Positions 1 through 9,284 of a stretch of DNA of 64,000 nt are shown in pieces (the stretch's first letter is position 1; each line of letters starts with the position of its first letter). The stretch is taken from positions 62,001 to 126,000 of the forward strand of contig NZ_BSSM01000008.1 in the NCBI RefSeq assembly GCF_030269125.1, written 5' to 3'. The position numbers were made by a program, and so were the translations under genes. Under the pieces are notes generated by a model. That model saw only the letters and a program-made list of their open reading frames with translations, did no database searches and had not been told where the DNA came from. Source of the DNA: Streptomyces hygroscopicus subsp. hygroscopicus (lineage in GTDB: Bacteria; Actinomycetota; Actinomycetes; Streptomycetales; Streptomycetaceae).

Positions 1-997
1 CGACCGGGGTGCCCGTGCCGTGGGCTTCGATGTAGGAGATGTCGGCCGGAGCGACCCCCGCGTCGCGGCAGGCGTCCGCGATCATCTGCGCCTGGGCGTC
101 CTCACTCGGCACGGAGATGCCGTTGGTGCGTCCGTCCTGGTTCGTCGCACTGCCGCGCAGCACCGCGTAGATGCGGTCGCCGTCGGCCACGGCCGCGGAC
201 AGCGGCTTGAGCACCACCGTGCCCGAACCCTCGCTGCGGATGTAACCGTCGCCCGTCCGGCTGAACGACTGGCACCGGCCGCTGGGGGAGAGAAATGTCC
301 CCTGGCTGAAGCCGATCGTTGCCTCCGGGAGCAGCAGCGTGCTGACGCCGCCGACGATGGCCATCGTCGCCTCGCCCGAGCGGATGCTGCGGAGCGCGAG
401 GTGGATGGCGACGAGCGACGAGGAACACGCCGTGTCGACCGTCATGCTCGGACCGCGGAGGTCGAGCAGATAGGAAACCCGGTTGGCCACGATGCAGTTC
501 GTCACGCCGGTCATCGTGTGACCGCCGATCAGATGCCGGTTCTCCGGATTGAGCTGGATGATGCCGTAGTCGTGTCCTGACACACCGGCGTATACGGCCA
601 CCTTCTGGCCGGCGATGTGCTCGGGCGGGATTCCCGCGTCCTGCAGCGCCTCCCAGGTGGTCTCCAGGAACAGTCGCTGCTGCGGGTCGATCCGCGCGGC
701 CTCGGTCGGCGTGATGCCGAAGAAGTGGGCATCAAAGGAGGACACGTCGTCCAGGTAACCGCCGGTGCGGGTACGCATGTGCCCGGGTCGGCCCGCGTCG
801 CGGTCGTAGAAGGCATCGGCGGTCCACCGGTCCTCCGGCACTTCCCGTACCGCGTCCCGCTCCTCGACCAGCAATCGCCAGAACTCCTCCACGTTGCCGA
901 CCTGACCCGGGAACCGGCAACCAATTCCTACGACGGCGACGCCCTCATGTGCCGGTGACGCGCTCTCGGTCGGGGAGCCGTGGGCAGCATTCATCAT
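1..997 (-). CDS. Type I polyketide synthase, N-terminal ketosynthase (partial)
   Basis: This is the 5' end of a modular or iterative type I PKS; the gene continues past the left edge. About 332 residues are visible, and all belong to a ketosynthase domain that makes the C-C bond in chain extension. The KS opening motif VAVVGIGCRFPG lies near residue 21, the active-site cysteine is C191 in DTACSSS, and the first catalytic histidine is in EAHGTGT close to the edge. The tandem ATGATG start follows a GAGG ribosome site (AACGAGGTTGA). There is no long docking helix before the KS, so it may be the first protein of its assembly line or an iterative enzyme. A P450 lies just upstream in the same direction. 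Product unknown. Confidence 0.93.
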   Translation of the reverse strand, partial: MMNAAHGSPTESASPAHEGVAVVGIGCRFPGQVGNVEEFWRLLVEERDAVREVPEDRWTADAFYDRDAGRPGHMRTRTGGYLDDVSSFDAHFFGITPTEAARIDPQQRLFLETTWEALQDAGIPPEHIAGQKVAVYAGVSGHDYGIIQLNPENRHLIGGHTMTGVTNCIVANRVSYLLDLRGPSMTVDTACSSSLVAIHLALRSIRSGEATMAIVGGVSTLLLPEATIGFSQGTFLSPSGRCQSFSRTGDGYIRSEGSGTVVLKPLSAAVADGDRIYAVLRGSATNQDGRTNGISVPSEDAQAQMIADACRDAGVAPADISYIEAHGTGTPV

Positions 998-1054
998 TCA
1001 ACCTCGTTCTGAGCGATGCTTCGGTCGACTGGGTGAACCGCGCTGTTCCTGCGT

Positions 1055-2359
1055 TCAGGCCACCGTGGACGGTGTGACCTGCACCTTGCGTCCCAAGTGG
1101 ACAGGCACCTGCGCATAGCCACGGAACGTGAGCTGCCGGCGGAGCCGGGGCGGTGCCGCGGCGCGCATGTCGGGGAAGCGCTCGAACAGAGAGCGCACCG
1201 CGTGCGTGGCTTCCATCCGGGCCAGACTGGCCCCGAAACAGGCGTGGACGCCATAACTGAAACTCAGGTGTTCGTTGGCGTTCGGCCGGGCCACGTCGAA
1301 CCGCTGCGGGTCGGTGAACACCGCGGGGTCCCGGTTGGCGCCCGCCAGCGACAGCATGACCATGGAGCCCTGCGGCAGCTGGACGCCCTCCAGCTCCAGA
1401 TCGGTCAGCGCCTGACGGGCCGTGATGAACACCGGCGGCTCGTACCGAAGCGCCTCTTCGACGGCGTTGGGCCACAGCTGCGGTTCGGCGCGCAGCCGGT
1501 CCAGCTGCTCCGGGAGGCGGAGCAGGAGGGACACGCAGTGACCTATCAGATTGGCGGTGGTCTCGAATCCGGCGCCGATGATGATGCTGGCGTTGGCTTT
1601 GAGGGCGTAATGGTCCAGATCGCCGCTCCGCACCAAATTGCTGAGGATGTCGTCGCCCGGTTCCCTGCGCAGCTTCTCGATATGCCGGTCGAGATAGTCG
1701 TTCAGGCTCTGTGCCGCTTGCATCGCGCGGCCGTACGTCCGCCGGGAGATGCCCACGTCCAGCATGGGCGTCATGTCTTTGCCCCAGGCCAGAAACTTCT
1801 CCTGGTCTTCCCGGGGCATGCCGAGTATGTCGAAGATGATCGCGATGGGCACGCGCGAGGCGAACGATTCGACCAGCTCGATCGAACCGCCGGAGGGCAT
1901 GGCGTCGAGCAGTTCCTCGGTGACGGTCTCGACCGTATCGCGCAGCTTCTTGACCGCGCGCGGCGTGAACGCGGACACGACCGGCTTGCGCATCGCGGTG
2001 TGGTCCGGGGGATTCATGCGCAGCATCGCGGGCGGATCGGCCGGATTGGCCGGCGGTGGCACCCGGTTCGCAAATCTCTGCAATACCTTGGGAATCTGTA
2101 TCCTGGCCGAGCTGCGCACGCCGAACCTGTCGTCCCGCAGGACCGACCGCACCAACGCGTGGTCACAGGTCACCCACGGCAGCGGCGTCTTCACCAGTCT
2201 GCCCTGGCTGCGTATCGTCTCGATGTACGGGTGCGGATCGGTGATCCCTTCAGGACCCATCATCCGGGCGAAGGTGTCGCCTTTCCGGGACTGCACGCGC
2301 AGCACCACCCGCGGGACACCATGCAGGGAAAACCAGCGAAGCCAATATTGCCGCGTCAT
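1055..2359 (-). CDS. Cytochrome P450
   Basis: A soluble bacterial P450 of about 434 residues, the usual CYP105/107-type length. Visible motifs are the I-helix oxygen-binding A-G-x-E-T (AGFETT, 263-268), the K-helix ExxR (EALR, 302-305) and the heme loop FSYGVHACFG (367-376) with C374 as thiolate ligand. It needs a separate ferredoxin and reductase, none of which is seen nearby. It sits 57 bp upstream of the PKS start in the same orientation, so it probably oxidises the polyketide product (inference). The ATG at 2359 is used here; a GTG nine bases upstream (2368) is possible and neither has a strong ribosome site. Confidence 0.93.
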   Translation of the reverse strand: MTRQYWLRWFSLHGVPRVVLRVQSRKGDTFARMMGPEGITDPHPYIETIRSQGRLVKTPLPWVTCDHALVRSVLRDDRFGVRSSARIQIPKVLQRFANRVPPPANPADPPAMLRMNPPDHTAMRKPVVSAFTPRAVKKLRDTVETVTEELLDAMPSGGSIELVESFASRVPIAIIFDILGMPREDQEKFLAWGKDMTPMLDVGISRRTYGRAMQAAQSLNDYLDRHIEKLRREPGDDILSNLVRSGDLDHYALKANASIIIGAGFETTANLIGHCVSLLLRLPEQLDRLRAEPQLWPNAVEEALRYEPPVFITARQALTDLELEGVQLPQGSMVMLSLAGANRDPAVFTDPQRFDVARPNANEHLSFSYGVHACFGASLARMEATHAVRSLFERFPDMRAAAPPRLRRQLTFRGYAQVPVHLGRKVQVTPSTVA

Positions 2360-2904
2360 GAGCAGCACCCAATCCCGACGAGAGGTGTCATCACTACGAC
2401 TCCGAGCAGATCGACTCGGGCGTGAGTCCGGGTTCCTGAGCGGCGCCTGGCGGATGGCCTCGGCCGCATGACCCTGCCCCCTCGTTTCCGCTGCCCAGTG
2501 GACAGCGCCCCCGAATCGCTTTCGGCCATCATGCCCAGCGGCTCTGGCATATCGATGGCACGCAGATGGCGCGGCGCTGACCTCGGTCGCCTTGGGCCCG
2601 CTCCCACCGGCTGCACGAATACGGCATGAGGCCCGCCGGCCCGGGGCGATGGGGGCTCACTGTTCCGTGACAGACGGGACCTTTCGCGGGCCCGCCGTGG
2701 GTGAGTTGCCGGCACTCGCCTGGGTTCACTGGGGTTCGAGGTGCTGCGAGCGTCCTTCTGGCAGCGGCACCCCGTCGCTGGAGCGGCGGAGGGTGGCATG
2801 GTGTGCGGCACCGGTGGCCGACGAGCGAGGCGGCCGGACAGCGCGACCCCTGTGCCGGCCATTGCGGGACCAGTGACAGCGCCAAAGAACGTCCCGGCCC
2901 AACC
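2360..2904. other. Non-coding gap, about 545 bp
   Basis: No convincing gene in either strand; open frames here have arginine- and proline-rich compositions typical of antisense shadows. It must contain the promoter for the minus-strand P450/PKS pair. It ends where recognisable NRPS-like sequence begins on the plus strand. Confidence 0.5.
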
Positions 2905-3060
2905 GGCGCCTTCTACCTGGACGTCATCTCGCGCACCGTCAACCGGCCGCTCCACCACGAGGTGCTGCGCGCCGTCCTCGACCGGCTCTCGCGCCGCCAC
3001 CCCGCCCTGCGCACCCGCTTCGACCTCGGCACGTTCAGCGAACCGATGCGGCCGGTTTCC
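2905..3060 (+). pseudogene. Condensation-domain remnant
   Basis: About 52 codons read like the first third of an NRPS condensation domain: a starter segment GAFYLDVISRTV, then LDRLSRRHPALRTRFDL and a SEPMRPV segment as found between core motifs C1 and C2. No HHxxxDG motif follows and the frame changes to a PPTase-like sequence within about 20 bp. This is a deletion scar, not a working enzyme. The match is from motif memory of actinomycete C domains; a profile search of the fragment would settle it. Confidence 0.5.
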
Positions 3061-3074
3061 GGGCCGGTCCGCTG

Positions 3075-3632
3075 GTGCCCGGCGCCGACCGGGCGCCGCG
3101 CTGGCCGGCCGGCGCGGTGGGCAGCATGACCCACTGCACCGGCTACCGGGCGGCGGCCGTCGCGGCGGCCTCCCGGATCCACGCGGTGGGCATCGACGCC
3201 GAACCCCACGAAGCGCTGCCGCCCGAGGTCGGCGCGCTCATCACCGACGCCGGGGAACGGACCGACCTGGAGCGGCTTTCGGCGCGGCACCCGCGGGTGC
3301 ACTGGGGCCGCCTGCTGTTCTCCGCGAAGGAGAGCGTCTTCAAGGCCTGGTACCCGCTCACCGGCCAGTGGCTGGACTTCCACGACGCGCGGGTGACGCT
3401 CCACCCGGAGTCCCGTACGTTCACCGCGGACCTGGCCGGGACCCGGCTGCGCGGCCGCTGGGCCGCGACGCCCCGGCTGCTCACGACGGCCGTCGCGCTG
3501 CCCGCTCGGCGTGAGGGGGCCGGCTGGGCCGGGAGCGGGCGTGCAGGGTGCCCCGCGACCGCGCCCACGCGGGCGACGTCGCCCGCCGCGCCGGCGGACG
3601 CGAGGGCACTTCGCCCACGCCCATGGCGGTGA
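3075..3632 (+). pseudogene. 4'-phosphopantetheinyl transferase, truncated (Sfp/EntD type)
   Basis: The core of an Sfp/EntD-type PPTase is clear: RAPRWPAGAVGSMTHC near the start, the metal-binding GIDAEPHE, and the FSAKESVFKAWYPLTG helix. Intact enzymes of this family are about 220 residues and begin some 65 residues earlier; here that part is missing and a condensation-domain fragment in another frame lies in its place. After the normal family end (around 3510) the frame runs on into low-complexity Ala/Arg/Pro sequence to a stop at 3632. Metal-binding residues survive, but without the N-terminal third it is probably inactive. A short start at 3126 (MTHC) is possible but leaves even less. Confidence 0.7.
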
Positions 3633-3740
3633 CGGCTGCCCCCTCGCCCGTGGCCGCGGACAGCGGGCCGTCGCGTCGCCACGGCGCCGCCACCGGCAAC
3701 GACGCCGTCACGCATGACAGCGACGGCTGCCCCCTCGCCC
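3631..3740. repeat. 19-bp direct repeat in non-coding DNA
   Basis: The 19-mer gacggctgccccctcgccc occurs at 3631-3649 and again at 3722-3740 (91 bp apart), with looser similarity around both copies (gccgtcgcgtc follows each). This looks like a degenerate local duplication beside the broken PPTase. Confidence 0.55.
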
Positions 3741-4023
3741 ACGACCGCAGGCAACCGAGCCGTCGCGTCCCTACAGCACCGCCACCGGCGGGCCGTCGCC
3801 CGGCAGGGTGACGTCCGGGGCACGCGGGCCGGTCGCCGGGCCGGTGCGGCCGACGGCCGGTGCGTCCCGGGTGCCGCCGTGCCGCGCCCCGCCCGTCCGG
3901 AGGCGGAGAAGCCGCGCACCGGACGGACAGGGCGGACGGAAGCGGCGGGGGGCAGACGCCGGGGCGGCCGGCATACCGCCGGCCACCCCGGGCAGGGCCC
4001 GGTGGCCCGGTGCGATCGCCCCG
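3741..4023. other. Non-coding gap before hmp
   Basis: Downstream of both the PPTase remnant (plus) and the flavohemoglobin gene (minus). No gene is supported; the sequence is GC-rich low-complexity with several short GC inverted repeats that could end transcription from either side. Confidence 0.4.
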
Positions 4024-5229
4024 TCATCCCTCCGCGTTCGCCAGCCACAGGTCGGGGCCGAAGACCTCGTAGCGGATGCTGCGCGCGGGGATTCCGGCCC
4101 GGAGCAGCTGGGCGCGGACGGCACGCATGAAGGGGAGCGAGCCGCACAGGTAGACGTCGGCGTCGGCGGGCAGGTCCAGGCCCTCGACGTCCATCAGGCC
4201 CAGGTGGGAACCGGGCTCCTCGGTGGCGTCCTGCTCGTACCAGAACTCCGCCTTCGCGGCCGGAAGTTGCTCCACCACGCGGCGGGTGTCGGCCCGCAGG
4301 GCGTGGTCGGCCGGGGTGCGGTCGGCGTGCAGCACCCGCACCGGCCGGGACGAACCGGTGGCGGCGAGGTGTTCGAGCATGCCGACCATCGGGGTGCAGC
4401 CGATGCCGGCGGAGACCAGGACGAGCGGAGTGCCGGCGTCCTCCAGGACGACGTCACCGAACGGCGCCGACAGGGTGAGTTCGTCGCCGGCGCGCACCGT
4501 GCGGTACAGCTGGTTGGAGACCTCGCCCTCGGGGGTGTCGGCCGCGCTCGCCACCCGCTTGACGGTGATGCGCCGCAGGCCGTCGCCCGGCGCGCTGGAC
4601 AGGCTGTACTGGCGGGTCTGGTGGACGCCGTCCGGCATGAGCACGCGGACGCTGACGTACTGTCCGGCGCGCGCCCGGGGCAGGGCGCCCTCGTCGGCCG
4701 GGCGCAGCAGGAAGGAGACCACATCGTCGGTCTCCTCGCGCCGTTCCACCACGGCCCACCGCCGCCACGGCTCGTGCGGGTCGACCCGCGCTTCCTGGTA
4801 GAGGCGGGCCTCCTGGGCTATGAGGGCGCCGGCCATCAGCCAGTACACCTCGTCCCAGGCGGCGGCCACCTCGGCGGTGACGGCCTCCCCCAGGACGTCG
4901 CCGATCGCACGGAACAGGTACTTGTGGACGATCGTGTACTGGTCCTCGGTGACGCCGAGCGCGGCGTGCTTGTGAGCGATCCGGGCGAGGAGGGCGTCCG
5001 GGCGCGAGTCGGGGTCGGCCAGCAGCCCCTGGGCGAACGCCGCGATCGATCCGGCCAGCGCCCGGCGCTGCTCACCGCTGGCCTGGTTGCCGCGGTTGAA
5101 CAGCCCGTCCAGCAGCTCTGGTTGCTCGGCGAACATGGTGCCGTAGAACCGTGTCGTGATCTCGTCCAGGGCGCCGCCCACGGCGGGCAGGGTGGCACGG
5201 ACGACAGCGGCGGACTCGGGCGAAAGCAT
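4024..5229 (-). CDS. hmp: Flavohemoglobin / nitric oxide dioxygenase
   Basis: Flavohemoglobin (about 401 residues, normal length) that oxidises NO to nitrate using O2 and NAD(P)H in the cytosol. The globin domain (about 1-135) holds the proximal heme histidine in RIAHKHAALGV (H88). The reductase part (about 150-400) shows the FAD motif RQYSLSS and the NAD-binding GIGCTPMVGML. ATG 5229 is chosen over an upstream in-frame codon because AAGGAG lies 6 bases before it and the globin homology starts there. It is the last gene in a run of same-strand redox and stress genes, consistent with defence against NO when oxygen is low. Confidence 0.95.
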   Translation of the reverse strand: MLSPESAAVVRATLPAVGGALDEITTRFYGTMFAEQPELLDGLFNRGNQASGEQRRALAGSIAAFAQGLLADPDSRPDALLARIAHKHAALGVTEDQYTIVHKYLFRAIGDVLGEAVTAEVAAAWDEVYWLMAGALIAQEARLYQEARVDPHEPWRRWAVVERREETDDVVSFLLRPADEGALPRARAGQYVSVRVLMPDGVHQTRQYSLSSAPGDGLRRITVKRVASAADTPEGEVSNQLYRTVRAGDELTLSAPFGDVVLEDAGTPLVLVSAGIGCTPMVGMLEHLAATGSSRPVRVLHADRTPADHALRADTRRVVEQLPAAKAEFWYEQDATEEPGSHLGLMDVEGLDLPADADVYLCGSLPFMRAVRAQLLRAGIPARSIRYEVFGPDLWLANAEG

Positions 5230-5471
5230 GGGGACTCCTTCGGAGGCGTGGGGCACGTCGAGGGGCGGCACTCACCGCCGCCGCCGGAATCCGCCGTGCG
5301 GATCCCGGACCGGTACATCGATCATCGCGAGGGGCCGTCCTGCGGGACAGGGCCTAACTTCCCCGCGAAGGAGGGCCGTCGGGCCGGCGGGAAGGGCCCG
5401 CCCGGTCCCCGGTCGGCTCACCGGCGCGGCCCCGTCACGGAACCGGCCTCGCGGTGCCGCGGGTTCCTCGC

Positions 5472-8168
5472 TCAGCGCAGCCGGCGCAGATACGGGTCCT
5501 GCGGCTCGCGGGGCAGCAGGCGCACGCGTGCGTCGAGCACGGTGACGCCGTCCGGTGCGGCCAGAACGGGGTCGAAGTCGACCTCCGCGAGCTGGGGCAG
5601 GTCGCTCACCATGCGGGACAGTCGCAGCAGCAGCCGTTCCAGGGCGGCGAGGTCGACCGGTCCGGCGGCGTCGGCGCCGAGCAGCGGCGGCGCGCAGCGC
5701 GGGTCGGCGATCAGGTCGTGGACGTCGTTGTCGGTCAGCGGTGCCAGACGGCCGGCGCGGTCGGCGAGCATCCCGGTCGCGGCGGTGCCTCCCGGGCCGA
5801 ACAGCACCAGGGGGCCGAAGACCTCGTCCTGGACGGCCCCGGCGAACAGCTCGGTGCCCCGCGCCGCGAGCGGCTGGATCACCACGCCCGTCAGCAGCCC
5901 GGCGAAGCGGGTCGCGAAGTCCTGGAAGGCGGCCCGCACCTGGGCCTCGCCCCGCACGTCGAGGTGGACGGCGTGCTGTCGGCTCTTGGGCGGCGGTCCT
6001 GGCCGGTGTGCCCTCATCACCACCCGGCCGTCCGCGCCGCACAACCGGCGGGCGGCGACGACCGCGTCGTCCTCGTTCTCCGCCCACGCCCAGGGCAGTC
6101 GGGGGATGCCGTAGCACGCCAGCAGGTCCGCGCAGGTGCGCGGATCGAGCCAGCCGCCGTCCTCGTGCGCGCGCAGGAAGGTCTCGGTGATCCGCCGGGC
6201 GCGGGCCGTGTCGGCGCCGTCGAGATCGGGGACGGTGCCGGCGGGCCGGGCGAGCCAGGCCGCGCGGCGGGCGGCGTGGGCCAGCGCGCGGGCCGCCGCC
6301 TGCGGTTCGGCGTACGAGGGGATGGCGCCGCCCTCGGCGGCCGGCAGCAGCGTGACCGGGAGGTCCTGTGCGAGGCGTACGGCGGCGACGGGCTTGGCCC
6401 GGTGCGCGGGGGCGCCGGTGAGCGCCCGGACGAGGTCGTCGCCCGTGGCGGCGGCGACCGCCGTGGGGACGAGGGCGACCAGGACGGCGTCGACGCCGGG
6501 ATGGCGCATCAGGCGGGCCACGGCGTCCGCGAGTCCGTCCTCGGTGACCGCGGCGGTGGCGTCGACGGGGTTCCCGGCCACGGCGCCCTCGGGCAGCACG
6601 GCGAGCAGGTCGTCGACCACCTCGGGGGTGAGCGGCGGCAGGACGAGTCCCGCTTCCGCGCACGCGTCGGCCGCCAGGACTCCGGCGCCGCCCGCGTTGG
6701 TCACGATCGCGACGCGGTCGCCCGCCGGGAGCGGCTGGGCGTGCAACAGAGCCGCGGTCTCCAGGAGTTCACCGATCGACCGGGTCGCGGTGATGCCCGC
6801 CTGCGTGAACAGGGCCTGCCGGGTCATGGTGCCGGTGGCGGCGGCCGCGGTGTGGGAGGCGGCGGCGCGCCGGCCGGCGTCGGTGCGGCCCGCGTCCACG
6901 GTCAGGACCGGCATCCGGCGCGTGACGCGACGGGCCGTACGGGAGAAGGCGCGAGGGCTGCCGAAGGACTCCAGGTGCAGCAGGGCGAGGTCGGTGCGGC
7001 CGTCGCTCTCCCACCACTGGAGCATGTCGTTGCCGCTGACGTCGTACTTGTCGCCGAGGGACGCGAAGGAGGACACGCCGATACCCAGCCGGGACAGACC
7101 GCCGAGCAGGGCGATGCCCACCCCACCGGACTGCACGGCGACGCCCGCGGTGCCCGGCAGGGGATGGTCGGCGGCGAAGGTGGCGTCCAGACGCAGCGCG
7201 GGATCCGTGTGGGTGACGCCGAGGCAGTTGGGTCCGACCAGCCGCATGCCGTAGGTGCGGCACGCGGCCAGCAGCGCCCGCGCCTGGCCGGCGTCGAGAC
7301 CGGTGGTGACGACGAGCAGCGCCCGGACTCCCGCCCTGCCGCACTCCTCGGCGGTGGCGGCCACCGCCGGGGCGGGTACGACCACGACCGCCAGGTCGGG
7401 CGTCCTGGGCAGGGCGCCGACGCAGGGGTAGGACGGTGTCCCGAGGACATGGTCGGCGTGCGGGTTGACGGCGAACACGCGCCCGCTGTAGCCGCCCGAC
7501 TTCAGGTGGTGCAGGATCGCCCGGCCCACGGAACCGGGCCTGCGTCCGGCGCCCACCACGGCGACCACGCGCGGTCTCAGCAGCGGCTCCAGGCTGGCCA
7601 CATCGGCACCGCGACCGCGGGCTTCGACCGCCGCCATGTAGGTGTCGTCCTCGTCCAGGCGTATCGTGCAGCGGACCTCCGGGCCCTCGATCCGACGGGC
7701 CGTTCGCAGACCGAGGTCGGCGAAGAGCCGGAGGACCTCCCGGTTCTCGCTGAGGGCGTCGGCGGTGAAGGCGGTGACGCCCTCGGCTCGTGCCGCGGAC
7801 ACGAGGTGCTCGACGAGCAGGGTCCCCACACCGCGGTGGTGCAGGCCGTCACAGACGGCGATGGAGATCTCGGCCTCGTCACCGGTGCCCCCGGTGTCGT
7901 ACTCGGCGAGACCGATGACCTGCCCCTGGCGTTCGGCAAGCAGGGCCCGGTAACCGGGGCGCGCGGGGGCGCAGGCCCGGTCGGCCGCCCGCCCGGCCGA
8001 CTGCGGGCTCAGCGAGAAGAAGCGGAGACGGAGGTTCTCCGGGGACATCTCCTCGTACAGTTCCCGCAGTCGGCCGTGGTCGGCCGGGACCGCCGGACGG
8101 ATGCACACGGTCGTGCCGTCCGCGAGCAGCGCGTGGACCGCGGGGCGGTCGAGCGTGTCCTGCGACAT
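5472..8168 (-). CDS. GNAT acetyltransferase / ADP-forming acyl-CoA synthetase fusion
   Basis: A fusion of about 898 residues. In order: a GNAT acetyltransferase domain (about 15-185), a CoA-binding Rossmann domain (about 205-330, with VVGAGRRPGSVGRAI), a succinyl-CoA-synthetase-like ligase domain with an SHTAAAATG segment matching the phospho-histidine loop, and a C-terminal ATP-grasp domain (about 690-890). Proteins of this architecture include bacterial protein lysine acetyltransferases of the Pat type and are recurrent members of DevR/OsdR-type dormancy regions. Whether the ligase half still makes acetyl-CoA or only senses acyl-CoA cannot be told from sequence. Start 8168 has AAGGAG. It lies 23 bp after GAPDH, so the two are probably co-transcribed. 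Confidence 0.9.
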   Translation of the reverse strand: MSQDTLDRPAVHALLADGTTVCIRPAVPADHGRLRELYEEMSPENLRLRFFSLSPQSAGRAADRACAPARPGYRALLAERQGQVIGLAEYDTGGTGDEAEISIAVCDGLHHRGVGTLLVEHLVSAARAEGVTAFTADALSENREVLRLFADLGLRTARRIEGPEVRCTIRLDEDDTYMAAVEARGRGADVASLEPLLRPRVVAVVGAGRRPGSVGRAILHHLKSGGYSGRVFAVNPHADHVLGTPSYPCVGALPRTPDLAVVVVPAPAVAATAEECGRAGVRALLVVTTGLDAGQARALLAACRTYGMRLVGPNCLGVTHTDPALRLDATFAADHPLPGTAGVAVQSGGVGIALLGGLSRLGIGVSSFASLGDKYDVSGNDMLQWWESDGRTDLALLHLESFGSPRAFSRTARRVTRRMPVLTVDAGRTDAGRRAAASHTAAAATGTMTRQALFTQAGITATRSIGELLETAALLHAQPLPAGDRVAIVTNAGGAGVLAADACAEAGLVLPPLTPEVVDDLLAVLPEGAVAGNPVDATAAVTEDGLADAVARLMRHPGVDAVLVALVPTAVAAATGDDLVRALTGAPAHRAKPVAAVRLAQDLPVTLLPAAEGGAIPSYAEPQAAARALAHAARRAAWLARPAGTVPDLDGADTARARRITETFLRAHEDGGWLDPRTCADLLACYGIPRLPWAWAENEDDAVVAARRLCGADGRVVMRAHRPGPPPKSRQHAVHLDVRGEAQVRAAFQDFATRFAGLLTGVVIQPLAARGTELFAGAVQDEVFGPLVLFGPGGTAATGMLADRAGRLAPLTDNDVHDLIADPRCAPPLLGADAAGPVDLAALERLLLRLSRMVSDLPQLAEVDFDPVLAAPDGVTVLDARVRLLPREPQDPYLRRLR

Positions 8169-8191
8169 CACAAGCTCCTTCAAGCTCCGGG

Positions 8192-9205
8192 TCAGTCGTC
8201 GGCGACGAGCGCGACGAGGTCCAGAAGCCGGTTGGTGTAGCCCCACTCGTTGTCGTACCAGCCGAACACCTTGGCCAGGGTGCCGTTGGTCTGGGTCAGG
8301 CCGGCGTCGAAGACGCAGGACGCCGGGTCGCCGATGACGTCGCGGGAGACGATGGGCGCCGTCGAGACGCGCAGGATGCCGTTGAGCGGGCCCTCGGCGG
8401 CCGCGGCGAAGGCCGCGTTGATCTCGTCGGCGGTGGCCTCCCGCTTCAGCGTCACCGTCAGATCGGTGAGCGAGCCGTCCTCCACGGGAACCCGGACGGC
8501 GATCCCGTCGAGCGCCCCGGCCAGCTCGGGCACCACCAGGCCCACGGCCCGCGCGGCACCGGTGCTGGTCGGAATGATGCTCAGGGCCGCCGAACGGGCG
8601 CGCCGCAGGTCCTTGTGCGGGCCGTCGAGCAGCGACTGGTCGTTGGTGTATCCGTGCACCGTGGTGAGCAGGCCGCGGTCCACGCCGAAGGCGTCGTCGA
8701 GGACCTTGACCATCGGCGCGAGGCAGTTGGTGGTGCAGGAGGCGGCCGAGATGATCCGATCGCGGTTCCTGTCGTAGGTGTCGTCGTTGACGCCCATCAC
8801 GAGGGTGGCGTCGACGCCCTTGCCCGGCGCCGACAGCAACACGGTGTGGGCTCCTGCCTTCAGGTGCAGCGCGGCGGAGTCGCGGTCGCGGAAGCGGCCG
8901 GTGGACTCGATGACGATGTCCGCTCCGTAGTCGGACCAGCGCAGGGCCGCGGGGTCGCGCTCGGCGGTGACGGCGATGCGCCGGCCGTCGACGGTGAGCG
9001 AGCTGTCGTCATGGGTGACCTCGCGTCCGATGTGCCCGAACGTCGAGTCGTACTCCAGCAGGTGAGCGAGGGTGGCGGGCGGTGCCACGTCGTTGATCGC
9101 GACGACGTGGACGTCCTGGGTACCCGCTTGCGCGCGGTCGAGAGACGCGCGGAGACAGGTGCGGCCGATGCGGCCGAAGCCGTTGATGCCGACGCGTACG
9201 GTCAT
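8192..9205 (-). CDS. gap: Glyceraldehyde-3-phosphate dehydrogenase, type I
   Basis: NAD-dependent GAPDH of 337 residues (normal). The N-terminal NGFGRIGR binds the dinucleotide, C157 in SAASCTTN is the catalytic thiol and H183 in TTVHGYT its base partner; the C-terminal WYDNEWGYTNRL signature is complete. Start ATG 9205 follows AAGGAGTTCACC. Streptomycetes usually carry a second, housekeeping gap elsewhere; this copy sits in a stress/hypoxia island between a universal stress protein and the GNAT-acyl-CoA synthetase fusion, so a role in glycolytic flux under low oxygen is inferred. Confidence 0.96.
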   Translation of the reverse strand: MTVRVGINGFGRIGRTCLRASLDRAQAGTQDVHVVAINDVAPPATLAHLLEYDSTFGHIGREVTHDDSSLTVDGRRIAVTAERDPAALRWSDYGADIVIESTGRFRDRDSAALHLKAGAHTVLLSAPGKGVDATLVMGVNDDTYDRNRDRIISAASCTTNCLAPMVKVLDDAFGVDRGLLTTVHGYTNDQSLLDGPHKDLRRARSAALSIIPTSTGAARAVGLVVPELAGALDGIAVRVPVEDGSLTDLTVTLKREATADEINAAFAAAAEGPLNGILRVSTAPIVSRDVIGDPASCVFDAGLTQTNGTLAKVFGWYDNEWGYTNRLLDLVALVADD

Positions 9206-9244
9206 GGTGGTGAACTCCTTCACGGTCGGATGCTTCAGTGGCCA

Positions 9245-9265
9245 GGCGGCCGCCGCGCGGCCGCC
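9245..9265 (-). terminator. GC hairpin between uspA-like gene and gap
   Basis: Perfect 9-bp stem GGCGGCCGC/GCGGCCGCC with a 3-base loop, in the gap between the gap start and the end of the minus-strand universal stress gene. It lacks a clear U-tract, so it could be a weak terminator, an attenuator or an mRNA-stability hairpin separating two expression levels in one operon. Confidence 0.35.
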
Positions 9266-9284
9266 GCCTTCGTCCCGCTCGCGC

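Noticed and set aside
5272..6663. Long open frames antisense to the acyl-CoA synthetase and many other genes
   Set aside because: They are Arg/Pro/Gly-rich shadows typical of high-GC DNA, lack domain motifs and overlap well-supported genes.
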